Source of the DNA: Sphaerolaimus hirsutus
Lineage: Eukaryota; Nematoda; Chromadorea; Monhysterida; Sphaerolaimidae
Length of the DNA: 64,000 bases
Reading direction: 5' to 3'
NCBI GenBank assembly: GCA_964036195.1
Contig: OZ038454.1
Location: forward strand, 28,196,315 to 28,260,314
Part shown: one piece after another, positions 1 to 12,100 of the stretch
Position numbering within the stretch: position 1 is the stretch's first letter
Layout of the letters: every line of letters starts with the position of its first letter
Translations under genes and position numbers: made by a program
The notes under the pieces: generated by a model
What the model was told of the DNA's origin: nothing
The model's database searches: none
Seen by the model: only the letters and a program-made list of their open reading frames with translations

Positions 1-95
1 AAATTAAATTTCCACCATCTAATGGATAAAAACTTAAATTTCAACTTTATCAAACTCAAATTTCGTAAGTTTTTATCCATTAGATTATGGTGGGA
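1..95. repeat. Short inverted repeat
   Basis: CCACCATCTAATGGATAAAA at 12-31 is matched by its near-complement at 66-93, forming a foldback around a 30 bp loop. Confidence 0.6.
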
Positions 96-537
96 TTCTC
101 CACATACTTGAAATTGCAGAATCTTAACCGACGTAAATTTGATGGGTCCTGTGGCGTCCTAGACTTCCAGATATTCTAGCTTAAAGATGCTGGGTACCAT
201 TTGTGGTGGGCATAAAATCGCTTAATCCGACATCTTGTTCGGTCACTTGACCTCTATTTATTGGTTGCCAAGAAAGGCGGGGCTTATTGAATTACTTCCC
301 AGTGCAGTTGACATTCAGTTCCTAATTCACACGAACACTTACGTTACCCCCATGAACGTTTTCAAATAAATGCCAAAAAAACGACAAAAGGCAGATTCAT
401 GTGCACCCAAATTCGGAGACGGCATACTCAGTATCCAAAAAACAACAAGGAATATGCATCAAAAAAACTCTAGAAACGAGGGAATAGCACTGTGGAAACG
501 AGTGAGGGGTGAACCTATTTGTGTACGATAAGGCCTG

Positions 538-876
538 GTTGGTCCCATACACTAGTTGACAAGGACACCGATTGTCAACTGGTTCCCATCCCAATTCAAA
601 GCTTGCCCTCGTGCAACAGTACGCATTATTGTATTTAAATATACACATGTAAATTTATGTATTTACAACCTTGTAAATATTTACATTACACATGGCCTTA
701 TAAATAGGTACATTTCACATACTGTAATATTCATTTAAACACTTTAGCTTCACTTGCAACACATTTCAAACACTTTGCATTTGAACGTGGTTCGTCTGGT
801 CGCGAGCAAGCTTTGAATTGGGATGGGAACCAGTAGACATTTGGTGTCGTTGTCGACTCGTGTGTGCAAGACCATA
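538..876. repeat. Palindromic element, ACTAGTTGACA family
   Basis: Left arm (541-613) and right arm (801-875) are complementary and include GTTCCCATCCCAATTCAAAG. Relatives occur at 31860-31963 and 53524-53695. Confidence 0.65.
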
Positions 877-1025
877 GTCTAGTCGAAATGATGGTTGGAA
901 AATCGAGATGGCGGGTGGCGATGCTACGGCACTTCATAATCTAATTTCAAATTCATGGCGTGAATTTACGGCGTGGAAGAAGCTTTGAAATATTTGAAAG
1001 CTGGGCCTCCGGGATTTCCGCCAAT

Positions 1026-2298
1026 TACCGTATTACCTCGAACTAACCCCCCCTTGAATTAACCCCCCCCCCCCCTCAAAATTGGCTGGGGAAATAATAA
1101 CCCCCCACCTTCGGAATGATGTAAATACGTCATGTACATAATAAATACGTCATGTATGCAATGATGTACATGTACATGGTCCGGCTGAAAAGTCCCCGGG
1201 CAGTGCTCGCCATTCGCGCTAGAGGTAAGCTACGGTCATAAAATTTTGACAGGTTAAGGTATCATGTGTTTTGAATTTTTTCTTAAAATTTCACCCCTCT
1301 AGCTCCACCCACTGCGGTACTGTGGGGTTACAATTTCGGTCATTTTGTACTGATGTACAAATGGTGCTCTAGCTCAATGCTGCTTTAAGTTGTGATCATG
1401 AAACTTTGGCTAGTGTAAGCCACCAGTGTTGATAATGTGCTGATAATATTCAACACTTTCATCAACATTGCTATTAAGGTAAAATTAATATGCAGATCAG
1501 GGTGATGTGCAAGAAATGTGGGAACTGTGATGGATGTTTTTGGTGATCATCTGAGATCATGTTGTAATGCAATGATTTGAATGTTGTTTTGAAATGTGCA
1601 GTAAGTGAGTCATGTGTTTAAAATTACCCTATGTTTCATTACTAATCTGTAGTGGACACATTACCTGTGTTCAACAGCAGTGTGCATGCAAAATGCATCT
1701 GGTATTAACCACTTTTTGAGAAGGAGAGGCAGAATGATGAATTTGGTAATGAGAGTAGCGACAGTAATGACAATATGAACTAGGCTTACGATACCATAGA
1801 TAATGTTGGTTAGTGCTGGCACATTGCCAACACTGGTGGCTTACACTAGCCAAAGTTTCATTGTCACAACTTAAAGCAGCATTGAGCTAGAGCACCATTT
1901 GTACATCAGTACAAAATGACCGAAGTTGTAACCCCCACAGTTCCGCAGTGGGTGGAGCTAGAGGGGTGAAATTTTGGGTGACAACTCAAAACACCTAATA
2001 TCTTAACCTGTCGAAATATTATGACCGTAGGTTACCCCCAGCGCGAATGGCGAGCACTGCCCGGGGACTTTTCAGCCGGACCATGTACATATTACTGTCA
2101 ATTTGCATTGCAGCTACACATAGACTAGTTTGTGTAGCTATCTACGTTTTTATGTCCAAATATATCCTGTTTGGACACATTTATTACCTGTTTTGGGTAT
2201 GCAAATGCCTACTATTTACTACAATCCTTACGAAAATTTCTGACGAAATAATAAAAAAACCCTCGAAACCCATGGGGGTATTTCGAGGTAATACGGTA
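1026..2298. mobile_element. TIR element, ACCGTATT family, with nested palindrome
   Basis: Ends are TACCGTATTACCTCGAA and its complement TTCGAGGTAATACGGTA. Inside lies a foldback element at 1171-2091 with arms of about 265 bp, for example AGTCCCCGGGCAGTGCTCGC and its complement. The 80-codon plus-strand frame near 2047 is within the arm and not a gene. Confidence 0.7.
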
Positions 2299-2323
2299 GC
2301 TGATATGCTTTCCATTTATCAAT

Positions 2324-2566
2324 TGAGGCATCCAATTCTAAAAGTCGACAAGTCCAAAATATGATAATTTCGAGTTAGGCCCGGAAACGTCATCTGGGGC
2401 AACTTCCGCACATTTTTCATTTTTTTCCATAAATTTTTTGACCTAACATACGACAGTGCAAATTTGACATTTTCAGGGAAAAATGCAAAAAGAATTTGGA
2501 CAAGAAGTCGACAAGTAAACTGAGTTTTGGGCTAAAAGTCGACAAGTTTTAGAATTACACGCCTCA
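2324..2566. mobile_element. TTGAGGCGT / AAGTCGACAAG family element
   Basis: Starts TGAGGCATCCAATTC, carries AAAAGTCGACAAGTCC repeats and ends in the complement (CACGCCTCA). It lies in the 3' flank of the host gene. Confidence 0.6.
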
Positions 2567-2893
2567 AATGTACGTTTGCCACTTAAATTTGTATTTTAAA
2601 AAGCATTTTTACAACGTGTCCACACGTATAATGGTAGAAAATTGTCGAAAATACATTTTTTAAGGCAGAGATGGACTACAACACGTCTACTATTGTCATT
2701 CGATTTCCACGAAATAGAACAAACGAAAAAGGGATGATTCCGATGAAAAAATCTGTCATCTTTATGTCCTAGATATTTGCATAGGTAGTTTTTATCTTAA
2801 AATGGCCACTTGAAAAAAAAACTTTTTTTAAACGCCGCAAGCCAACTTCCGTCCATTTGAAAAAAAAACAAGTGATAAATACATAGCAAAAAA

Positions 2894-3115
2894 TCACTGC
2901 CTATCGGAACCGAAACCGCGCAAATCCCTCAAGACACCCAGGTTCAATTTGACTTTCTGCCGATCCGCTCTCAATCTGGTTTCCATTATAAATTGCTTGA
3001 AAAGTTCCACTTCCCTTTCGTCTTCGTCCATTTCTTCAAAAGCGCGATTACTGGGCGCCAATAAAATGTCCGCTTTGTGCATATTGTTGCATTGGCGGAG
3101 AAGCACCGATGTCGC
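2894..3115 (-). CDS. Terminal exon of FAM193-like gene
   Basis: An open frame of 73 codons preceded by a good acceptor (cccag at 3120-3116) and ending in TGA at 2896-2894. The acidic EEMDEDEREVELFKQF segment and the following helix (TRLRADRQKVKLNLGVL) resemble the extreme C-terminus of FAM193 proteins, which end with an EREVxYFKRF-type helix and a short basic tail. It joins in phase 0 to the exon ending at 28679, across an intron that contains the whole 23 kb retroelement. Correct splicing across that insertion is inferred, not shown. Confidence 0.65.
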   Translation of the reverse strand, partial: ATSVLLRQCNNMHKADILLAPSNRAFEEMDEDEREVELFKQFIMETRLRADRQKVKLNLGVLRDLRGFGSDRQ

Positions 3116-6100
3116 CTGGGTTTAGGGGGACTTTTGTATGGGGTATGTCGGAAGTGGCAATCCAGCACCCTGCAAAGCCCAGTGACAAATGTTAAATAGC
3201 GATCAAACAAGAAAAGATTTTATCTAACTTTTGACATTTTTTGCATGAATGCATGCATTTCTTTCATGCACACTTTTGTGCTTGAAATTTGACAATATTG
3301 TAAAACATTTTGCATGACATATGACACTTTACAGGGTGCGGGACTGCCCGCAGATGTTGTTTGATTGTCATCCGGGTACCACTCCCAAATCCTGTAAAAT
3401 GTAAACAACTAAACTAAAATTTGACATTTTACAGCGTCTGGGTGTGACACGCGGATGACAATGAAACCCCGAATTTTTATCTTGACAGCTTTTCACTTTT
3501 TAAAAACATTTGGTTATGAGAATTCAACACTGCCCCATTCGCTTGAATGATAAACTGATGCTAATCTCATAAGTGGTGGAAGTGTGGAAAGCCACGCGAG
3601 TACTCATCTGCCGAGTACGCGAGCCTTTGCCGGTACTCATCTAAACCCACTACTCATCTAGACCCGCCAGTCATCTGGTGCTATTCACTACTCAGCTACT
3701 AACCTTCAAGTGGCAGCAGTTAGGCATGGGGGATTAGTGGCAGCAGGTTTAGATAGTCAGAGAAGCAGAGTTAACTCAGCAGTTTAAATGCTTTTTGCTT
3801 TTTGCCACACAAAGGCTTTTTGCCACACATGCAGTGTAAATGGATAACCACTGGATAGGGTTGGTTACCCGACCTGACCCGAACCCGATAACCGCACACT
3901 TTTTGGAACCGAAACCCGATACCCGACATTTTGACCTTAAAACCCGACCCCATACCCGACCTCAATACCCGAACCCATACCCGACCTCAATACCTGAACC
4001 CGATACCCGCAAAGTTTTTGGAACCAATACCCGATACCCGACACGGAATTTTTAGGGCCCGATATCCGAACCCAAAAATTAATAAATTCCCAACCCTACC
4101 ACAGGATAATGTGAATACCCCAGCCGGCAGCTATCATGTGATGTGCACTGTCAGCCAGTTAATATCAGCATGTCTTTTAGGTGCATGTGTGCTGCCTGGG
4201 GGTTTCACATTACTCAGTGATAATGAGGGTTGGGTTATGTGGGCATTCACACAGCATGGGTGGCAAAAACAAAAATAGTGTCAGTCTTTGCCGTTGTGCT
4301 TGCTGCCCACACTGAATAATATCTGCTAATCTCTTTATTTCAACCTGCTGCCACTAATTCTATTTGATACACAGCAACAAACGCACCTACATACACGCAG
4401 CTCATCTATAACCCCTCCAATTTAGGGGGTATTTGATGGGTGCAGATGTATAGTCGAGGGATGTATCCAGGAATTTTGAGCAAAGGGAGGGGGCTGTTTG
4501 TTTACTAAAACCTCCAAACAGTCCAGATGAGTAGCGGGTTTAGATGACTAGAGAGCACTACCCAATCATACCGCTTGTCAAATTGCAAGCTTATGTGAGT
4601 AAAATTACACATGACAAGTTTACCTCTCACTTGTGCTTGACAATTTTTTCACTTCATATACCACTTTCAACTTTTCCTGTCATTTACTCACTCTTGGTCA
4701 TGGTTGGTTTTAGTAAAATTCTTTTTACTAAAATTGTATTTTATTTTTATTAAAATTGTATTTTATTTTTATTTTATTCATGTTTCAGTTTATTTTATTT
4801 TATTTTATTCTGAAATGTCATTAATAAAATAAAATGAAACCATTTTACAAAAATTTTACAAATATTTTACAAAATTTTTACAAAAAATCGGAAATCATGG
4901 ATGCAAGGACATAAAACAATGTGCATGCTGGAAGCATGCAGATGAATACAAAAAAAATTTATGTAAACTTTTGGCACAAGTGGTGAGGTAGGCATTTTGT
5001 ATTTTGACTCTCTGGAGGTCCTGGATATATGCATCTAATTGCTCCTCACAAGGGAAGATACCTAAAATTTGGTTGTTGTTTTTTGGGTGGGGGGAGGGCT
5101 TGCGTGGTTCAATAATTCGGCTTTTTCAAGGTATGGAATGAAGAAAATGGGAAAAAAACATATAAATTAGTGATCTTTAAGGTGAAAATACTTTTAAAAA
5201 TGTGAAAATTTGCAATTTTGAGCAACGATATGTTTCAATCACAACAATGAAAGATACAACAAGGCACTAGTTCTGCAAATTGGCAGCTCGGAACTTGAGC
5301 AAACTTGATAGAAAACTTTCTATAGAATTTAACAGACACTCGAGTTTTTGTAAAATTTTACTAAAATTGTACGAAAATTCGAATTATTGTACAATTTTAC
5401 TAAAATTTTACAAAAATTCGAATTTTAGTAAAATTGTATTTTTATTTTATTAATTTTCCATTTTATTTTATTTTATTCTCTAATTTTCCATTTTATTTTT
5501 ATTTTTTTCTGAGATTTTGCCAACCCTGCTCTTGGTTGACAACTTACGAGCATTACCCCAGTGCGGAAATGTCCCAACCTACACCACAAATAATCGGGCT
5601 GCCCGAAAAACGTGTCGGGCTGATCAATTTTTTTAACCAGACATTTAAGGGTCATCTGTGGATTTACCTTGGAGAAGTGCCAACTTCCCAACCCTAGCAG
5701 AGAGGTATTTACAGTTACTCGTTTACGGAGAATCATTAAATGTCATGTTTATGACTGCGGTTTTTATTATTAATTATTTGTGGTTTGTTGTAGTTGATTA
5801 GTTGTTTTGGTTAAGGGGAAAAGTTAGATTTTAATTGGAAGGGAGTGTATTTATTATAATAAGCAAGCGTGAAAATCCACAAGAGAAAAGCAGTCATTAT
5901 TTTGGGGTGAGAAGTAACAGTCTTAGTTAATTTGGCCTTTCAGTCAAGTAACTAAATGAGCCATTCGGAATTTTGGGGGCCCTTGGTAGGATCTTTTATG
6001 TGCACAATTTTCTCCTTTGCTGGAATTCTGTTTTCCAAACCAAAATCCAAAACTGACTGCTGTTTTCAGGTGGTCGGCGGTATTATAAAACCTATTTCAC

Positions 6101-9100
6101 ATGCGACATTGCCGAATATCCCGCATGTGATTACATTGTCTGTCAACGCAATTCACCGCACAAATCCATCAAGCAAATCCATGATTCCCTATATTATTAA
6201 GCTAACATTGCGATAATAATTGCTGCTCAATTCACCAAGCGCACAGTAGCAAAATCATGGCTGTGTAAAGTTAAGTAAAAATGACATCGCTCATGATTTT
6301 GCTCCTGTGCTTTATACAGTATTTCCAGTTTGAATCATCGTTATAAAATCATTAGGGCTGGAAAATCACCATGTATTAGCGTACCGAAAATAATTTCAAT
6401 ACTTGGCACCATGCCAAGGCCTATACCCTTACACTCGCCCCTCTTTGCTGTTGTAATGCCCTCATACAACTTACTTAACAGTGAAATAGATAAAATGTAA
6501 CATTCAGAAATGTAAAATGTGAATGTATAAAGCCATCACCTTAGTTGACTCAGTAAATACTTCAAACCAGAGTGTAAAAATACCATCAAAACTTATGTTG
6601 GTTGTAATTTTAATTGGCACTTATCTTAAGCGTTTGAAAAGCCTGTAAGCATGCGATAGTATCCTGTGTTGAAAATTCCTTACGGGTGTTTGTCAGAAAC
6701 CAAATATTTATCACGTGCTGCCCAGTAACGTATGTGTGTTCCAGGATCTTGAATTTGGTATCATCCTTGTGATTGATCAGCCGAATTGCCATGCCCTGTG
6801 GTACTGTCAACTGGATGTCTGTCTCTATATATTGTTTTTCCGTTGGCACAACCATGATCATGCGCCGTGGCATAATTTGCAGTGTATTGTTACTGGTTTC
6901 AGGGAACAATGCAAATATGGCCGAGCTGCTCACAAACAATCTTGGTACTGTTTGAATACCCATTTCTGGTTCTGGTTCTGGTTTTGCTGATTTTACCAGT
7001 TCTCTCTGTAGTTCTGGTGAATTGTTGAAGATTTCATTCTCATATTCCATTGCTCCACCACTTGGCAGTGGGGTAGCCTTCCAGCGTGACATAGAATCAC
7101 CCAGCAGATCACAATATAGTGCACCAATTTCATCATTTTCTGGACATTGATTTATTTTTATCATCCCAATGACTTTTTTCTTTGGGTTCAACCTTAGGTT
7201 GTATCTGGTAGCTGTTCGAGGCCTGCTGTGCGGATATTTATGCACAATAGGCATTTCATCTTCATCTGAGTCCTCCAGGCCAATTGGGATGTCATCAGCA
7301 GCACCGCTCAACTCTGGCTGCAGTTGATTTGTGCTTGCTGTTACATCGCCTTGTGGTGATGTTTCTTGGTCTTTAGCCATGTCTACAGGCTGTTCTTCTT
7401 GTTGGTGCTCTGCATTTTGCTGAATTGCGGATTCTCCCTGTCCAAAGGTGGGATATATATCCTCCCTTGGATGCCACATTTTAACCAACATAGCTGGAAA
7501 CTTAATGCTGGGTGCATCAGGTTCATTCCATTTTTGGAGGTATACTGTCTTTGGTGGATTTCCAGTCATTTTTGTGACCATGTATGGTCCCACCCAGACA
7601 TCTTTGGTTTTTCCTGTCTGATCCTTTGGAATGGTGAATGATTTCTTTAGTACCAGGCAACCTAAATGCAGCTTCTGTGCATTTGTGCATTTTCTGTCAT
7701 GAATTTCTTTGTTTGTGTCATTTTGCACTTGGTTGCTTTTGTTGGCAAAGGCCCAAATCTGTCTCATATTGAGCAACAGGGTGTGCATGTATGTGGGGTA
7801 TTCCATCATAGCTTCAAACTGCTTTGGCCGCAGGTCAGCTGCCACTGTAGTTCTTGGCATTTGTCCAAACACACACATGTATGGTGAGACGCCTGTGGCT
7901 GAATGTACTGCCATTCTGTTGGCCATCAGTGCATATGGCAGCCAAGTGGGCCAATCATGATGGTCCAAATCTCTCATACATGCTGCCAGTAGTCCCAATA
8001 GACTACGGTTTGCCCTTTCCACCATGCCATTGCTTTGTGGGTGAAATGGTGCTGTGCTGATCTTTCTGATCTGAAAGAGCTTCGTAATTTCTGTGAAAAT
8101 TTCTCCTGTGAATGACGCATGACAATCTGATGTCAGGTACGCTGGTGCCCCATACTTGCAAATCCAATTTTCTACCAGCATCTGTGCTGCAGTTTTTGCA
8201 TCGGTTCGCTCCACAGCCCATCCATCTGCCCAGCGTGAACATTTGTCCACCACCAAAAATACATAACTGTGACCAGAATAACTGGTAGGCAGTTCCAGAT
8301 GGTCAATGTGGACCCATTCAAATGGCTGTAACACTGGCTGCATATCAGGCAGTGGCAGTCTTGTTTTTGGCACTGGTGAGTTGCGGGTTTGGCAGTGCAT
8401 GCATGTTTTGACATAGTTGTACATGTCAGAGCGCATTTCAGGCCAGTACAAATGTTGTGCCATCAATGACAAACTTTTCCTTGCATTCAAATGGCCTGCA
8501 ACAGACGTGTCATGATGTTCTGCCATCATTTGTGCTCGCAGTGATTTTGGTACAAACACCCTCATACGTTTTGCCTTTTCAGGTGGTGATGTTGGATTGC
8601 GTACATATGCCAGCAAGTTGGGATATGCGTAGTGTGGTCCCAAGCATGGTCTGTCACCATTTTCCATCTGTTTGATTAACTGCTGTGTCTCTTTGTCGTG
8701 TTCCTGGGCTGCTGCTAGCCTTTCTCTCCAATTTCTCAATTGATTTGGGGTTGGTTCACCAGCATCTTGTGGTGATTTCAACGTAGCCATTATTTTCACT
8801 GGTTCAGGTTGACTTTCAGTTGTTTTTTCTTTGTTAGTATTTCTTGGTCCCTTGTAAGGATCTTTGATTTCTTCTGTAGGTTCGTATGGTGGCAGCTGTC
8901 TCCACCAAGGCCTTGGTTTTGGAATTTTGGCATCATCCAACTCAATTTCCATTGGTGGATTGTCAATCCTTGCCAGTAATTCGTGGTCCTGACCTGTTGG
9001 TGCTCGTGACAAAGCATCCGCTACCACATTGGCTTTTCCAGGTCGATGTTTCACATTGAGATCATACCCTGCCAATGTCAAACAGATTCGTGTCAGATAC

Positions 9101-12100
9101 TGTGAATGCCCTTTTGCATTCATCAAATATGCCAGTGCCCTACTGTCTGTGTACACTGTCACTTTTCTGCCCATGCACAAGTGTTTGAACTTTTCCAATA
9201 TCCATGCCAATGCTTCAGCTTCTCTGATCATTGCATGAAAATCATTGCGATTGTCAGCCACCATTGTTGATGCAAATGCAATTGGTCTGACCTCTCCAGT
9301 TTCTGGTTGACATTGTTCCAGCACAGCCCCATACCCATGTACTGGTGGACAGGCTGCATCCACAGAAATGATCAACTCGAGTTCTGGTCTATAAAATGCC
9401 AGCACTGGTGCTGACACCATTGCTTTTTTGAGTGATTCAAAGGCTGCCAATCTTTCTTCTGTCCATTCAAATTCAACACTCTCTTTTGTCAGTTCCACCA
9501 TTGGTTTGGCAATTATTGAATAATTCCTGATGAATCGCCTGTAAAATCCACACATGCCCAGGAATGATTTTACACCTGTCCGATTTTGTGGTAGTGGAAA
9601 ATTTTCAATGGTTTGTGTCTTGCTGACATCCTGCTCAATGCCTCTGCCTGACAATTTGAAGCCCAGAAAAATGCATTCACTCGTTCCAAATAAGCATTTC
9701 TTTGCCTTGAACTTTAAGCGGTACATTCTGGCTCTTTCTAACACTGCTGTTAAATCCTGCAGATGCTTTTCAACTGATGGTGATGCAGTTAGTAGATCAT
9801 CCATATAGGCCAGTACATTCTTGTTTATAATGGGCTCAAATATGGTAGTTATGGCTCTAGCATATGATGCTGGTGCCGTGCTGAGTCCAAATGGCATTCT
9901 GGTGAAGTGGTATAGCTGGCCATTTGCTACTGCAAAGGCCGTTTTCTCAGCATCGTCAGGGTGCATTGGCAGTTGCCAATATGCTCCCAAACAATCCAAG
10001 CTACTAAAGATCTTTGGATTGAGCTCTGCAATTCTATCAAAAATCTCTGCCTGATCTGGTGCTGGAAAGGCATCACTCTCTGTGATCAGGTTCAGTTCCC
10101 TGAAGTCTTGGCACAAACGGTGTGTGTCATCCTTTTTCTTAACCATGACAATTGCTGCACGCCATGGGCTGTTGGACTTCACAATGACACCTGATCGGAG
10201 CATTGAATTCAGTTGCTCTTCCACTACATCGCGGAGATGTGGTGGTGTCCTCCGTGGTGGCAGCTGAATGGGAGGTTTGTCACCTGTTCTGATACGGTGA
10301 TATATGCCTCCTGTTATTGTTGTCAATTCACCATAATCTAATGCAAAACAATCATGAAATTGTTTTAGCAAATCTTTCAATTGTTCTTTCTGTTCTGCTG
10401 TCAATCCATCTCCAAATTCCCACACTTTCTCCAGTTTTTCCAAGCGTTCTTGAAGTGACTTCCCTGTCAGTTCATGTAAAATTATTTCATCTGGTTTTAC
10501 TCCAGTATTTGGTTTCTGCATGTGGCTTCGGAATTCCTGATTAACTGCATTCACTGTTGTTTCTGGTGGTTTAGTGGTTTGTTGTGCCAAAGGAATTGCT
10601 GTACCAGCTAACTCCACATATCCAACAACTTCTCCTTTTGGAAGACATCTGTGTTGTGCTGACATGTTGTAAATATCAATGCATAACATGTCATGTCCAC
10701 CTGGGACTCTGAGATATGGCAGCATCAACCCTCTGATGTTTGCAGCTGGCATTGGTATAAACACCAAATTTCTTTGAGGGTCACCTGATGGTAGTCCAGC
10801 TATCATAACTGGTATCCTTTTTCTGGTGTTACTCCTAATAAATTCTTGACTAATCAATTTCACTGGCCAGCTGGCTGCTGGTGGTCCTTGTGTAGATGTT
10901 GAGTCACATGCGGGTCCAAGTCCAATTTGTCGTGATCCAATCCACACACGGTTGGTTGTATAGCAAATAGTCAGACGTTTAAATCTTCGGAGTAAATCTC
11001 CACCCAGCAGTAACTCATCAGTTAGGTTCTTCACTACATGGAATGTGTGTTGCAAAGTCAGTCCAGCAATAATCACAGGAACAGTCACTTGCCCTGGAAT
11101 GATTAGTGGATGACCAGTGATGGACACTAAATTGCTTTTTTCTGTCAATGTTTGTATTGGTCCGATTCCCAATGCATGCACAATTTTCTCATCTATCAGA
11201 CTGCATTGTGCCCCTGAGTCCAAAAGTGCTGCCAATGTTGTATTTGCAATACTGGCAGCAACATACAACAAGTTTCGTTTGTTGACAAATTGTATTGCTT
11301 TTACTTCATTGATTTTCTTTTGCATTTCTGGTTGTTCATTTTTCTGATTTGGTGATTCTGCCCATGCTTTGTCTTGGCCATAGTGTATGGTTAGAACACC
11401 AACTGATTGTAGGACATCATTTCCCAGGATGACTTGGTCCCCCAGTTCATCAGATACATGCAATGAATGTATGTGTTGCTGGCCCATCAGACCAATTTCT
11501 GCTGTGACTAATCCTGCACTTGGTATCACATGTCCTGTTGCTGATGTGAGCTGTGATCCATCATTGGCTATGGGCTCATACACCAAGTTGAGTGTATCAG
11601 CCAAGTTCTTTCCAATCAGACTACATTGTGCCCCAGTGTCCAGCATGGCTGTAATCTGTTCTTCATTGATGAGCATCATGGCATTTGGCACTATGTAATG
11701 GTCTTCTGTTTCTGCTGCTGTGATCATATTTATGATCTCCACAGGCCTTAAGACGATTGTTTCTCCATGAAGTGTAACACTCCGACCGTGTGTCAATGCT
11801 GGTGGGTTAGTACTTGGTCTAACCATACTTTCTATTTCAGATGGTGGTGCTGGGGCAGCTCTAGTAGGCCTTCTAATAGTTGTTGCCATGGGCATACTAT
11901 GCCTATGTGGATATCGATTCCTGAATCTTTGTACTGCTTGATAACATCTGCTGAGAGTGGCAATCTGCTGCCACATCCATTGGCTGAGTCTGATAATGTA
12001 ATCAAGTGCATTATGTGTCAGCTTTGCTCTGATGGCCAGTGGAATACAGCATTTCACCATGATAAAACACCATGCTGCCACTATTGGGATGACTGTCAGG

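Noticed and set aside
5956-6216. 86-codon plus-strand frame present twice (also 28174-28434)
   Set aside because: It lies in both LTRs because they match; it is antisense to the element, has no recognisable domain and is probably chance. A small antisense product cannot be fully excluded.
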